From: a virus
IMG/VR virus record: IMGVR_UViG_3300042468_000045
Span: 1-20,328 of that record
Length of the DNA stretch: 20,328 nt
Strand: one strand, 5' to 3'
This document shows, in pieces, positions 13,569 to 20,275 of this stretch. A program made the translations under genes and the position numbers. Under the pieces are notes generated by a model that worked only from the letters and a program-made list of their open reading frames with translations, did not search any database and was not told the origin of the DNA. The number at the start of each line of letters is the position of its first letter. Within the stretch, counting starts at the first letter, position 1.

Positions 13569-15680
13569 CTACGAGAACGACCCAGAGCCGATCTTGGCGA
13601 ATTGGGTAGCCGCACCGCCCGTTCCGGTGCCATTCCCTAGGTTGAAGCCAGTCCCGTTCCAGGCAGCAGCATTGCCCTGTAGCCAGATAGCCCAAGTGGA
13701 ACCAAGGATATCAACCCCAGCAACGCCGAGGTAGGCCAGTTCACCGGACGTGTTGACGACAGCGTCAAACACAGCAGGATCGTCCATATCCAAGAAGTCG
13801 TCAGTCTGCGCGTACAGATCAATCGCATCGACCCAGGCCGTTGTGAAGCCAGTAGACGATAGATTGGAGTACCCGACGGTTATGTTTTGGGCGTTGCTGA
13901 ACCCAGGATCGTCTGAGACGAAGTTTGTAATATCAGGCCAGTCGCTTTGCACGTCTCCGTTAACTAGCTGGACGAGAGACATTTTGGCTTGGTCAAAGTC
14001 AAAGCCGATTATCAATGTCACCAGACCATCCGCGCTGGAACATGCCACATTGCTAGTCGCGTTAAGGATCGCGGACCCAGCGGCGTTCTCAACGAGGAAC
14101 CTCCAGTTATCGCCGGACAGCCGCTCTATAGAGCAGCGGGTATTGTGATACGTCATCGCGTACCTAGTCGTATTGTCAATCGCAGAGCCAACTTGCAGCC
14201 GGAATATAATCCCACCCACTCTGGGCGAACTCGGTATCCAGGCTATGTTTGACCCAGTCGGATCAGACCTTACCGCCACATCGTTTGTCTTGGTTACAGT
14301 GCTAACTGTTTGCGATGTCACGTTCGTCGTCGATGGAGCAACTACCGCAGGCCAAGACTCAACTCCAGTCTCGAAGTCGTAGTAGTTCGTCGCGCCCGGC
14401 TTAATTGACCAGGAGGAGGCTGGGTGAGCAGGGTTTAGACCAAAAACAACAATGGCGTCTTCTGGTGTTGATATGAGCCCGAATGAAGGCCCTTCAAACG
14501 TATTCGCATACGTTACAAGATTTGTGGCACCAGTAGATGTGTTGTTGGCTGAAAGGTTGTTGAAAAATGAATTGCCAGAACCCCAGCCCTGCGCTCCAAC
14601 GCTAATGTTGGCGCAGATGTTCCCGTAAGACTGTATATCAACCCAATCGTTTACGTAAAAGTTTGGCTGGTTGGACCCGATCTGCGCCGTGTCTGCGGCG
14701 AAAGTGTTCCAAGCAACGAGACAATCCGTGCCAACATCAATCTCAAAAGCCTGCGTATCCGCGACGACAATGAGGTTATTCAGCACGTCGATCCGACGAT
14801 GCCTAAACCCGGTCGCGAACATATCATTAAACTTCATGCCAGATGCGGCTGGCGTTTGACCGTCGTGATCATACCTAGCGCGCCCAGGAAGGGCGATACA
14901 CCCCTGAACGATAATGTCAGTCATGTCCGACGATCCGGACGGCTGCGGACTTATGGGGCCGCAACTTGCGTGCGGTAGCCCAGGATCGCTTCCGGCGGCC
15001 CAAACATTCCAACTCCAGTTGTTCCGGAAGGTCTGGTTGCTACCGACGTTAACGATTGGGTTTTGGTAAAAGTCGTGAATCCGGCAAAACTCAACGAGAA
15101 CATCCGATCCGCTGACCGTCATACCTCTGTTGACATTGTAAATGTAGCAAGACGTAACAGTCAGGTTGTCGCATTTTCCAGAACCGCTTTCAGCAAACCC
15201 GCGATACACCCCGATCCCGTAGCCCATCGTCTTCCCGGACAGGTCGTCATCGTGGAACTCGCAGTCATCGAACGTGATGTAACTGCTCGTCGTGCTGTCA
15301 AAGGAAATTATTCCTGACGTGATCGGGATATTCCCAGATGGGTTGTAAGCCGCGCCATACGACTCATAAAACTCAAGCCATCTGAATGTTATGGGGTCGC
15401 CTGCGGAGCCATCGCAGTTATTGAACCCTATTCTCGGCATAACGCTTTTGGCCGCAGACGACACCCCACGGATCAATAGGCCGGGCCACGTCTTTCCACT
15501 TAGGGATATCCTCGCACCGGAGCAGTTACCATCTACAAGAACCGTCGCGCCGCTAAGGTCGGCTGGCCCCGTCAGAAGATCGTTTAGCTCTGTCCAGTTG
15601 CTAACCGTATAGTCGGGCGGAGTTGGCGGAGCGGGCGTCAGTCGAACGCCTAGTTTTATCAACTGCGCCAAAGTCGCCAT
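13569..15680 (-). CDS. Tailspike / beta-helix receptor-binding protein, 703 aa
   Basis: This is a likely receptor-binding or glycan-degrading tailspike. After a short N-terminal segment (about 30 residues, with PAPPTPPD), residues 30-400 show the repeating short strand-turn pattern of a right-handed parallel beta helix, with rungs such as SYITFDDCEFHDDDL, DNLTVTSCYIYNVNRGMTV, VLVEFCRIHDFYQNPI and RIDVLNNLIVVADTQAFEI. Stacked Asn and Cys positions at turns are typical. A second region (about 430-610) resembles a concanavalin/LamG-like sandwich (YYDFETGVESW to WVDAIDLYAQTDDF). A C-terminal 'F...V..SGELAYLG.AG...LGS..AIWLQG.AA.WN.G' motif recurs in phage LamG-like proteins. Catalytic residues cannot be assigned. 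The N-terminus is shorter than P22-type spike head-binding domains, so attachment may need a partner. GC is markedly low (24 of 60 in 14521-14580), consistent with horizontal exchange. Confidence 0.8.
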   Translation of the reverse strand: MATLAQLIKLGVRLTPAPPTPPDYTVSNWTELNDLLTGPADLSGATVLVDGNCSGARISLSGKTWPGLLIRGVSSAAKSVMPRIGFNNCDGSAGDPITFRWLEFYESYGAAYNPSGNIPITSGIISFDSTTSSYITFDDCEFHDDDLSGKTMGYGIGVYRGFAESGSGKCDNLTVTSCYIYNVNRGMTVSGSDVLVEFCRIHDFYQNPIVNVGSNQTFRNNWSWNVWAAGSDPGLPHASCGPISPQPSGSSDMTDIIVQGCIALPGRARYDHDGQTPAASGMKFNDMFATGFRHRRIDVLNNLIVVADTQAFEIDVGTDCLVAWNTFAADTAQIGSNQPNFYVNDWVDIQSYGNICANISVGAQGWGSGNSFFNNLSANNTSTGATNLVTYANTFEGPSFGLISTPEDAIVVFGLNPAHPASSWSIKPGATNYYDFETGVESWPAVVAPSTTNVTSQTVSTVTKTNDVAVRSDPTGSNIAWIPSSPRVGGIIFRLQVGSAIDNTTRYAMTYHNTRCSIERLSGDNWRFLVENAAGSAILNATSNVACSSADGLVTLIIGFDFDQAKMSLVQLVNGDVQSDWPDITNFVSDDPGFSNAQNITVGYSNLSSTGFTTAWVDAIDLYAQTDDFLDMDDPAVFDAVVNTSGELAYLGVAGVDILGSTWAIWLQGNAAAWNGTGFNLGNGTGTGGAATQFAKIGSGSFS

Positions 15681-16513
15681 CAGGACAGCCCATAAACCGC
15701 GATACGGGCATTGTCAGTACCCGGAGTCGCGGCCCTGACCTGAGCGGAGACTCGCGTTCCAGAGGCGATGCTTCTGTATATGACTGGAGACTGCCCCCGA
15801 GAGATTGGCGTGGCGCTCGCGGCAGCGCCAACAAACCACTGAAAATAAAGAACCTCAGAGGCCGCCGCTCCAGTACCAATCATAAACGTCATAGCCTGAG
15901 CCGCGCCGAAGGCAGTTCCGTTTCCAGCCCCAACCGCCATTACCGCCCCATAGGTGCTAGCCGTGCTGGCGATCAACTCGGTCCATCCAGACGATCCATC
16001 GTCGTCCAGCGGAACATTTGTCGAGGACGGCAGCGTGTTGGCTGTGTCCGCATTCAGGGCGGCAAATGTCGTGAAGCCTGGAGCGTCGTCAGAGCTTCCG
16101 ATAATCCCCGTTACTGCGACACGTATAGTCGCGGAACCAGAGTTCGACTGGCAGCGAGCTACAACCTGAGCGCCATTGCCAACGATTATCGGAATCATGA
16201 TCGGAGCCATACTAGCAGTAGATGACGCCGGGAGCATGAAGAAGTTCGAGACGGCCCAAGTTGACCCATTGTCAAACGACAGATCAATTAGATACCGGGA
16301 CGATGTCGAAGACGCTGTTGATGCGTACAAGAAAATTCCGACATACGCAGACGTGGTGGTGCCAAGGCTTACACCAGTGCCCTTGTTGTTGGCTGACCCT
16401 GATTGAATACTGGTTCCGCTGCCATCCGTGGCAAAACCAAGGTTCTCATAAGTGTAAGTCGGATTAGATGGCGATCCGCTTCCAGACCCCGGAAAGAGTT
16501 GGATGCCGCTCAT
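15680..16513 (-). CDS. Duplicated beta-domain virion protein, 277 aa
   Basis: It starts at an overlapping TAATG junction. A Gly/Ser/Pro-rich N-terminus (SGIQLFPGSGSGSPSNPTYT) leads into two beta-rich halves. The first ends with IMIPIIVGNGAQVVARCQSN then SATIRVAVTGI, and the second ends with SPVIYRSIASGTRVSAQVRA then NARIAVYGL. The matching spacing suggests an internal duplication of one domain. No enzymatic motif, signal peptide or membrane helix is visible. Base composition is lower in GC than the head genes (28 of 60 G+C in 16261-16320). The stop overlaps the ATG of the tailspike gene (TGATG), so the two are probably co-translated. It may be an adaptor or chaperone-like partner for the spike; that is inference from position. 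Confidence 0.6.
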   Translation of the reverse strand: MSGIQLFPGSGSGSPSNPTYTYENLGFATDGSGTSIQSGSANNKGTGVSLGTTTSAYVGIFLYASTASSTSSRYLIDLSFDNGSTWAVSNFFMLPASSTASMAPIMIPIIVGNGAQVVARCQSNSGSATIRVAVTGIIGSSDDAPGFTTFAALNADTANTLPSSTNVPLDDDGSSGWTELIASTASTYGAVMAVGAGNGTAFGAAQAMTFMIGTGAAASEVLYFQWFVGAAASATPISRGQSPVIYRSIASGTRVSAQVRAATPGTDNARIAVYGLS

Positions 16514-17511
16514 TACGCACCCTTTACGTAGTCGATGATTCCCTTGACCGCAGCGGCGCTGGAGGTCGTGATCTGAAACGCCTCATTGTTTGCCGTCTTG
16601 AACCACCAATACGGGCTGTAATCAAACACGATGCTACCGCCAGTGTTCGGAATATCGAAGGCCCCCAGGACCGTTGATGCGCTCTGGAAGGTGATCGTTT
16701 GAGCGGTGCCGGATGCTACGGTCAGGGCTATACGATGAGCCCGCGTGCTTTGGGCGGTGGTGGCGCTGACGATAGACGTGGTTGTCGCAGATGAAATACT
16801 GACGGTGACACGCGTCAAATCGGTGTCGCTGGACGCCACGGGGACCATAGGCGGCAACTCGGTCGCCGGAGTATTCAGAGCGTCCACGGTCGCTTTGCCG
16901 AGCGCGATGAGAGTCCCGTCTCCGCTCGCCCAGGCTGCATCAGCCTTAGCCCCTAGCGCGACGTCAGCCCCGTCGGCAATCGTAACGGCCCCACCACCAC
17001 CGCCACCACCAGCCGATGATCCACTGGCGTAGAAGGTTGGGGTCACAACCAAGGTGCCCCCAACGTAGGCCGTCGTGATGATTCTCAGATATCGACCGCC
17101 GGATGCCGCCGCGTATTGGCCGTTGGCCGTTATGGATGTCGCGGTAGCGCCAGAACCTACAGTCGAAACAGAGCCAGCGACGAAACCAGAGGCGGGAAGA
17201 TTCGACCACTGAACTTGTATCGTGGCGGCGCCGAATCCGCTGACCGTGAGATTAACACCCTCGAACCCCATGGTATCGACAACGATGCTCTCGTTGTTAG
17301 CCCCAATGGTAACGGACCCGTCAGACACAGTTGCTCCGGTTAGGGAGTAGATGTTCCCCTCGGAGGCCACCTCGGATGTTAGTCCAGTTCCCGACGCACT
17401 GACGACCATTTGAGCATAGCCCTGAACGGCCTTCTTCGGGTTGCTTTCCCCGGAGGTCTCAACCAGAACGCCTGCGGTCTGGAAAGCGCCGTTGATGCGT
17501 TCAGCGGACAT
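16513..17511 (-). CDS. Virion surface protein with glycine linker, 332 aa
   Basis: The start overlaps the upstream stop (TAATG). The protein is rich in Ser, Thr, Ala, Val and Gly, has no signal peptide or membrane segment, and looks like several beta-sandwich units. Residues 85-165 contain IVVDTMGFEGVNLTVSGFG and IQVQWSNLP...RYLRIITTAYVGGTL, a 'magnitude of effect plus noise' style beta domain common in phage baseplate or tail-accessory proteins. A poly-Gly linker (about residues 171-178) precedes VTIADGADVALGAKADAAW, a segment recurrent in phage virion proteins. The last 100 residues form another beta domain with YSPYWWFKTANNEAFQI. It is coupled to the next gene by TAATG. A structural role on the particle surface or tail is well supported by context; the exact part is not. 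Confidence 0.65.
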   Translation of the reverse strand: MSAERINGAFQTAGVLVETSGESNPKKAVQGYAQMVVSASGTGLTSEVASEGNIYSLTGATVSDGSVTIGANNESIVVDTMGFEGVNLTVSGFGAATIQVQWSNLPASGFVAGSVSTVGSGATATSITANGQYAAASGGRYLRIITTAYVGGTLVVTPTFYASGSSAGGGGGGGAVTIADGADVALGAKADAAWASGDGTLIALGKATVDALNTPATELPPMVPVASSDTDLTRVTVSISSATTTSIVSATTAQSTRAHRIALTVASGTAQTITFQSASTVLGAFDIPNTGGSIVFDYSPYWWFKTANNEAFQITTSSAAAVKGIIDYVKGA

Positions 17512-17696
17512 TACTTCATTCCTCTCAGCGTCTGCGCCAGTCGAGCGCGCTGGCCGATCTTACCGGGTTTCTTCGCTGCCGCAGCAAGTTTCGCAGCCGG
17601 GATGGGCTTGCCGGGTTTTGCGCCAAGTTCCTTACGGAGCGCGCCTTTATTCTCCGGCTTGATCGCCCCCGCGATCCAGTTCTTCTTCGACCGCAT
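17511..17696 (-). CDS. Small basic phage protein, 61 aa
   Basis: The ATG lies one base after the preceding stop (TGAGATG). The protein is short, highly basic and alanine-rich: MRSKKNWIAGAIKPENKGAL, then KELGAKPGKPIPAAKLAAAA, then KKPGKIGQRARLAQTLRGMK. Small proteins with this 'KKNWI..AI...GAL...LG...GKKIPAAKL..AAK..GK.GQRA.LA.TL' pattern occur widely in phage structural clusters, but I know of no demonstrated function. Its first codons repeat those of the preceding gene (both encode MRSKK). Its stop codon overlaps the ATG of the next gene (TAATG). A nucleic-acid-binding or internal head role is possible from charge alone. Confidence 0.72.
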   Translation of the reverse strand: MRSKKNWIAGAIKPENKGALRKELGAKPGKPIPAAKLAAAAKKPGKIGQRARLAQTLRGMK

Positions 17697-17697
17697 C

Positions 17698-17943
17698 TCA
17701 GCAATCCCATTTCTTGCGGGCGAGCCGCAGTCTGCTGTTCGGGTCTTTAGCAGCTTTCGGGAACATTTTCATCTGTCCCTCTGATCGAGCGCAGAAACTC
17801 TTCTTGCGCGATCCGCCTTCAGGCTGCGGGGGTTTCAGATTGCTGCCGGTCGCACGGTTATACGCAGCACGGCCCTTTTCATTCAGTCCACCGGACGGGC
17901 TCTTGTGCTCCGCCTTGAACTGGAAATCCTTCTTCGACCGCAC
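17698..17943 (-). CDS. Small basic DUF6321-like protein, 81 aa
   Basis: The start is GTG, supported by GGAGG five bases upstream; the overlapping ATG is in a different frame. The protein is strongly basic and contains GGLNEKGRAAYNRATGSNLK, then RKKSFCARSEGQ and a C-terminal SRLRLARKKWDC. The order 'SGGL...GR..YN..TGSNLK..P' then 'KSFCAR' then 'RLAL.KW.C' matches my memory of the DUF6321 family of small phage proteins, first noted in large marine phages. The conserved cysteines (in SFCAR and the C-terminal residue) hint at a metal or structural site, but no function is established. It sits between head and tail-spike genes with a one-base gap to the next small gene. DNA- or RNA-binding is plausible from charge only. 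Confidence 0.72.
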   Translation of the reverse strand: MRSKKDFQFKAEHKSPSGGLNEKGRAAYNRATGSNLKPPQPEGGSRKKSFCARSEGQMKMFPKAAKDPNSRLRLARKKWDC

Positions 17944-17961
17944 ATCAGCCTCCGAAGTGGC

Positions 17962-17983
17962 GGGGCGGCCCTAAGGCCGCCCC
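17962..17983 (-). terminator. Second GC-rich hairpin, after the decoration-like gene
   Basis: A 9-bp perfect inverted repeat (GGGGCGGCC and GGCCGCCCC) flanks a 4-base loop, beginning 6 bases after the stop codon of the 225-aa gene. It has the same stem length and loop length as the hairpin after the capsid gene and also lacks a U-run. Likely roles are partial termination or 3'-end protection of the abundant head transcripts. The GTG start and GGAGG ribosome site of the next gene lie just beyond it. Confidence 0.55.
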
Positions 17984-17989
17984 ATGTAG

Positions 17990-18667
17990 TTAGCCGTTGA
18001 ACTGCGTGACGCCGTAGAGGCCCGCGCGAGTGTCGGTGTCCTTCAGGAACATCCACAGCGTGAAGCGAACGGTGCCATTGCAGGCGGTGTTCGGATCGAA
18101 GGTGCCGCGAACATCGCCGGTCGTGGCGGTCGCCGTGGTGGCATCTGCGGCGACGAACGTACCGTTAGTCACCTGAGCGCCGTTATCGAAGGTCACCATG
18201 TAGTTCCGCGTGGAAACCACATATGGAAGGCCGAGAACGTCGGTGGTGCCCGCGCTGCCGTTGCCAGCCAGAGCCGCCGAGATCGCGACGCGAGTCACGG
18301 TCTTGAAAGCCTTCTTGCCGGAAATCGTTGCGGCCCCGTTGAACGCGATGTTCTCCTGGATGGAGACGCCGTAAGCGTCAGTGCCATACACCGTCGCGGT
18401 TTGCGTGGTGTCGCCCCCGTTGGAGGATGTCACCGACACGCCACGAGGCACGTCGAAGGTCGCGACACCGCCAGAAGCCAGAGCGCCGTTGATGGTCAGG
18501 TTGCCAGCGCCAGCAACGGCCTGAGCTTGAGCGATACCGTCAGCGTCCAGCGTGGCCGGAACGATGTCGTAAATGAAGATCGGAGACGTGGGGCCACCCG
18601 CAAGGGCCGCCGAGCCATTCAGGGTGAAGCTCCGCCCGACACGCACGCCGTCAGAGAAATGAGTCAT
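17990..18667 (-). CDS. Decoration-like head protein, 225 aa
   Basis: The ATG is preceded by CTGGAG with a 7-base spacer. The sequence is beta-rich and dominated by Gly, Ala, Thr and Val. It contains two consecutive segments, AGAGNLTINGALASGGVATF and then VPRGVSVTS...TVYGTDAYG, followed by GKKAFKTVTRVAIS and DVLGLPYVV. I recognise this general pattern from phage structural proteins encoded just after the capsid protein. There is no signal peptide, transmembrane segment or catalytic motif. It has its own ribosome site and is bracketed by two stable hairpins, one after the capsid gene and one after its own stop, suggesting its mRNA level is set separately within the late transcript. Capsid decoration or head-stabilising function is inferred from position and composition. 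Confidence 0.68.
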   Translation of the reverse strand: MTHFSDGVRVGRSFTLNGSAALAGGPTSPIFIYDIVPATLDADGIAQAQAVAGAGNLTINGALASGGVATFDVPRGVSVTSSNGGDTTQTATVYGTDAYGVSIQENIAFNGAATISGKKAFKTVTRVAISAALAGNGSAGTTDVLGLPYVVSTRNYMVTFDNGAQVTNGTFVAADATTATATTGDVRGTFDPNTACNGTVRFTLWMFLKDTDTRAGLYGVTQFNG

Positions 18668-18689
18668 CGTTATTCTCCAGTGGCAAGAC

Positions 18690-18711
18690 GGGGGTGGCCG
18701 GAGCCACCCCC
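18690..18711 (-). terminator. GC-rich hairpin after the capsid gene (UNCG-type loop)
   Basis: A perfect 9-bp inverted repeat (GGGGGTGGC and GCCACCCCC) encloses a 4-base loop. On the transcribed minus strand the loop reads TCCG closed by a C-G pair, the cUNCGg tetraloop class known to be unusually stable. It begins 8 bases after the capsid stop codon. No U-run follows, so it is not a textbook intrinsic terminator. A partial terminator, a pause site or a 3' mRNA stabiliser is more likely. The ribosome site for the next gene lies just downstream. Confidence 0.6.
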
Positions 18712-18718
18712 AATCGGG

Positions 18719-19624
18719 TTAGGCAGCGCCCGAAGAACCCCAAGCCGAGCGGAAGTTGGACACGCCGAAGCTGTATCGCTCAATCGCCTTGGCCTTCAGG
18801 TTATCGGTGTCGAAGTCCGTGTAGACGTCCGTCTCAAGGGCTTCGCGCTCGTAGTACTTCAGCCCGTTCGGAGCGTCGGTGAGCAGGTACCATGCCTTGG
18901 TGGAGGTCAGGAACATGTTCACGCGATGACCCTGCGGGACCGCCGAGTTGCTGTAGATCGCGTTGATGTCGTTGTTCGCCGTGTCAACGCGGAACTGCGA
19001 TTGCAGCAGTCGAGTCGCCGTCCACTGAAGGTCAGGCGGCACGATCAGCTTGGTCGGCTTGGTCATGACACGCAGGCCAGCCGCGTCTCTGAACCGCTGG
19101 ATGCCGACGATGGCGTCCTGAAGCGAGGTTTCGTTCAGGTCCGACTGCGTAGAGAAGGTGTTCGCCACGGTGCCGTTGCTGATCGGGTGAGACGTCGAGA
19201 AGAACGCCTGACCGTCGCCAATCGGGAAGTTGCCCGAGAAGCCGTTGTTCAGCACGCCAGCGCCGAGGACTTCCTTGGTCTGAGCCATCGACTGCTTCAG
19301 GGCCTTGGCCTGGAGCGGGAACGATGACTGGTACAGGTTGTCCTTGATCGCCTGACGGGTGATGATGAAACCGATGGAGGTGTAACGATTGATGTAGTTC
19401 GTCACATACTGCTGGCCCATCTCGCCGTAGGCGGTCGAAGCGCCTTCCGACTTGATCTGAGCGAGGCCGAGCAGCTTCACTTCCACTTCGATTTCCACCG
19501 CCTTGTCGGAGGTGTGCTTCTCGAAGATTTCCGACCACTGACCCGGATACATCGGGTAGTCGCCGAAGACCGCTGCCAGTCCGGGGCGGAGCAGGTCGCG
19601 GATCGCGGTGGTATTGATAGCCAT
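18719..19624 (-). CDS. Major capsid protein (HK97-fold, Mu gpT-like), 301 aa
   Basis: This is probably the shell-forming subunit of the icosahedral head. It begins at an ATG with GGAG about 8 bases upstream. The N-terminus carries no obvious scaffold-like coiled coil. Residues 60-110 (YGEMGQQYVTNYINRYTSIGF, then a stretch with ITRQAIKDN and LKQSMAQTKE) resemble the E-loop and spine-helix region. Around residue 190-200 the LIVPPDLQWTATRLLQSQ segment is the typical 'LIVPP.L...A..LL.S' signature of Mu gpT-like major capsid proteins, followed by a P-domain-like C-terminus. About 300 residues is normal for capsids lacking an N-terminal delta domain. It lies between two other head proteins, and a strong hairpin follows its stop codon, which could stabilise or limit the transcript. 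The capsid call is strong; the exact subfamily is less certain. Confidence 0.9.
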   Translation of the reverse strand: MAINTTAIRDLLRPGLAAVFGDYPMYPGQWSEIFEKHTSDKAVEIEVEVKLLGLAQIKSEGASTAYGEMGQQYVTNYINRYTSIGFIITRQAIKDNLYQSSFPLQAKALKQSMAQTKEVLGAGVLNNGFSGNFPIGDGQAFFSTSHPISNGTVANTFSTQSDLNETSLQDAIVGIQRFRDAAGLRVMTKPTKLIVPPDLQWTATRLLQSQFRVDTANNDINAIYSNSAVPQGHRVNMFLTSTKAWYLLTDAPNGLKYYEREALETDVYTDFDTDNLKAKAIERYSFGVSNFRSAWGSSGAA

Positions 19625-19648
19625 TGCTGTGTCTCCGTGCCTGTGCCG

Positions 19649-20245
19649 TTAGATGCCCAAGATGCCGCTGCGATACAGGTGGTTGTTGATCAGGACCAAC
19701 CAGTTCGCGAAGCTACCGACCGCGTTATCCGGCGACGGATCGAGGTCGATGATCTTGAGGTTCAGAGTTGAGGTGTCCGCCTCACTCGCGTTGTTGATCG
19801 AGACGGCGGACTGACCCGTTGACGTGCTGCCAGCGGTGTAGAGGAAGTTCGCGTTCAGGCCGCGATCCGCCAGAGCGAGCGGGGTGCCCGCAGCGCCAGC
19901 AGCGTTGGTTTCCTGAATGGTGAAGATGACGTTCGGGTCGTCGATGACGATGGCGTCAACGGTCGAGCCGGTCAGGACGCCGGGGTTGCCGGGCCAGAAC
20001 GGGCTGAACTTCGGGACGCCGGTCGTGTCGATGTACTTGACGCCCATGAACACGCCGACGATGGGCGAACCGGCAGCGCCGCGCTCAAGATAGCCGCTGG
20101 TGCCGATGGTCACGGGGTCGTACTTGAAGATCGACGTCGCGTAGGTCGTCACGATCTGATACTTGTTTTCCGATGCGGTCCAAGCCGAACCGTCCATCTT
20201 ACGAACGGGAACGAGGCCCGACGGCGCGTTCACATTGAACGACAT
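19649..20245 (-). CDS. Capsid-associated structural protein, 198 aa
   Basis: It starts at an ATG preceded by GGAG with a 7-base spacer. The protein has no signal peptide or membrane segment and looks like a beta-rich virion protein. It opens with NAPSGLVPVRKMDGS and ends with FANWLVLINNHLYRSGILGI. This pattern (an N-terminal 'NAP.GL.PVR', a middle 'DPNV.F.IQE' and a C-terminal 'WLVLINNH..R') is one I recognise from a family of phage structural proteins encoded directly before the major capsid protein in short-tailed phages of Gram-negative bacteria. It precedes the capsid gene by 24 bases. A role as a minor capsid or cement protein is inferred from position and family resemblance; no enzymatic motif is visible. 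Confidence 0.72.
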   Translation of the reverse strand: MSFNVNAPSGLVPVRKMDGSAWTASENKYQIVTTYATSIFKYDPVTIGTSGYLERGAAGSPIVGVFMGVKYIDTTGVPKFSPFWPGNPGVLTGSTVDAIVIDDPNVIFTIQETNAAGAAGTPLALADRGLNANFLYTAGSTSTGQSAVSINNASEADTSTLNLKIIDLDPSPDNAVGSFANWLVLINNHLYRSGILGI

Positions 20246-20275
20246 TGAATGTCTCCAGGCATGTGATTTCAGGGT

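Noticed and set aside
13569-15680. Diversity-generating retroelement acting on the spike
   Set aside because: No template repeat or reverse transcriptase gene is visible in the window, and the C-terminus is not a typical variable C-type lectin.
18401-19327. 308-codon open frame on the plus strand
   Set aside because: Antisense to the capsid and decoration-like genes; composition and lack of motifs indicate a shadow frame.
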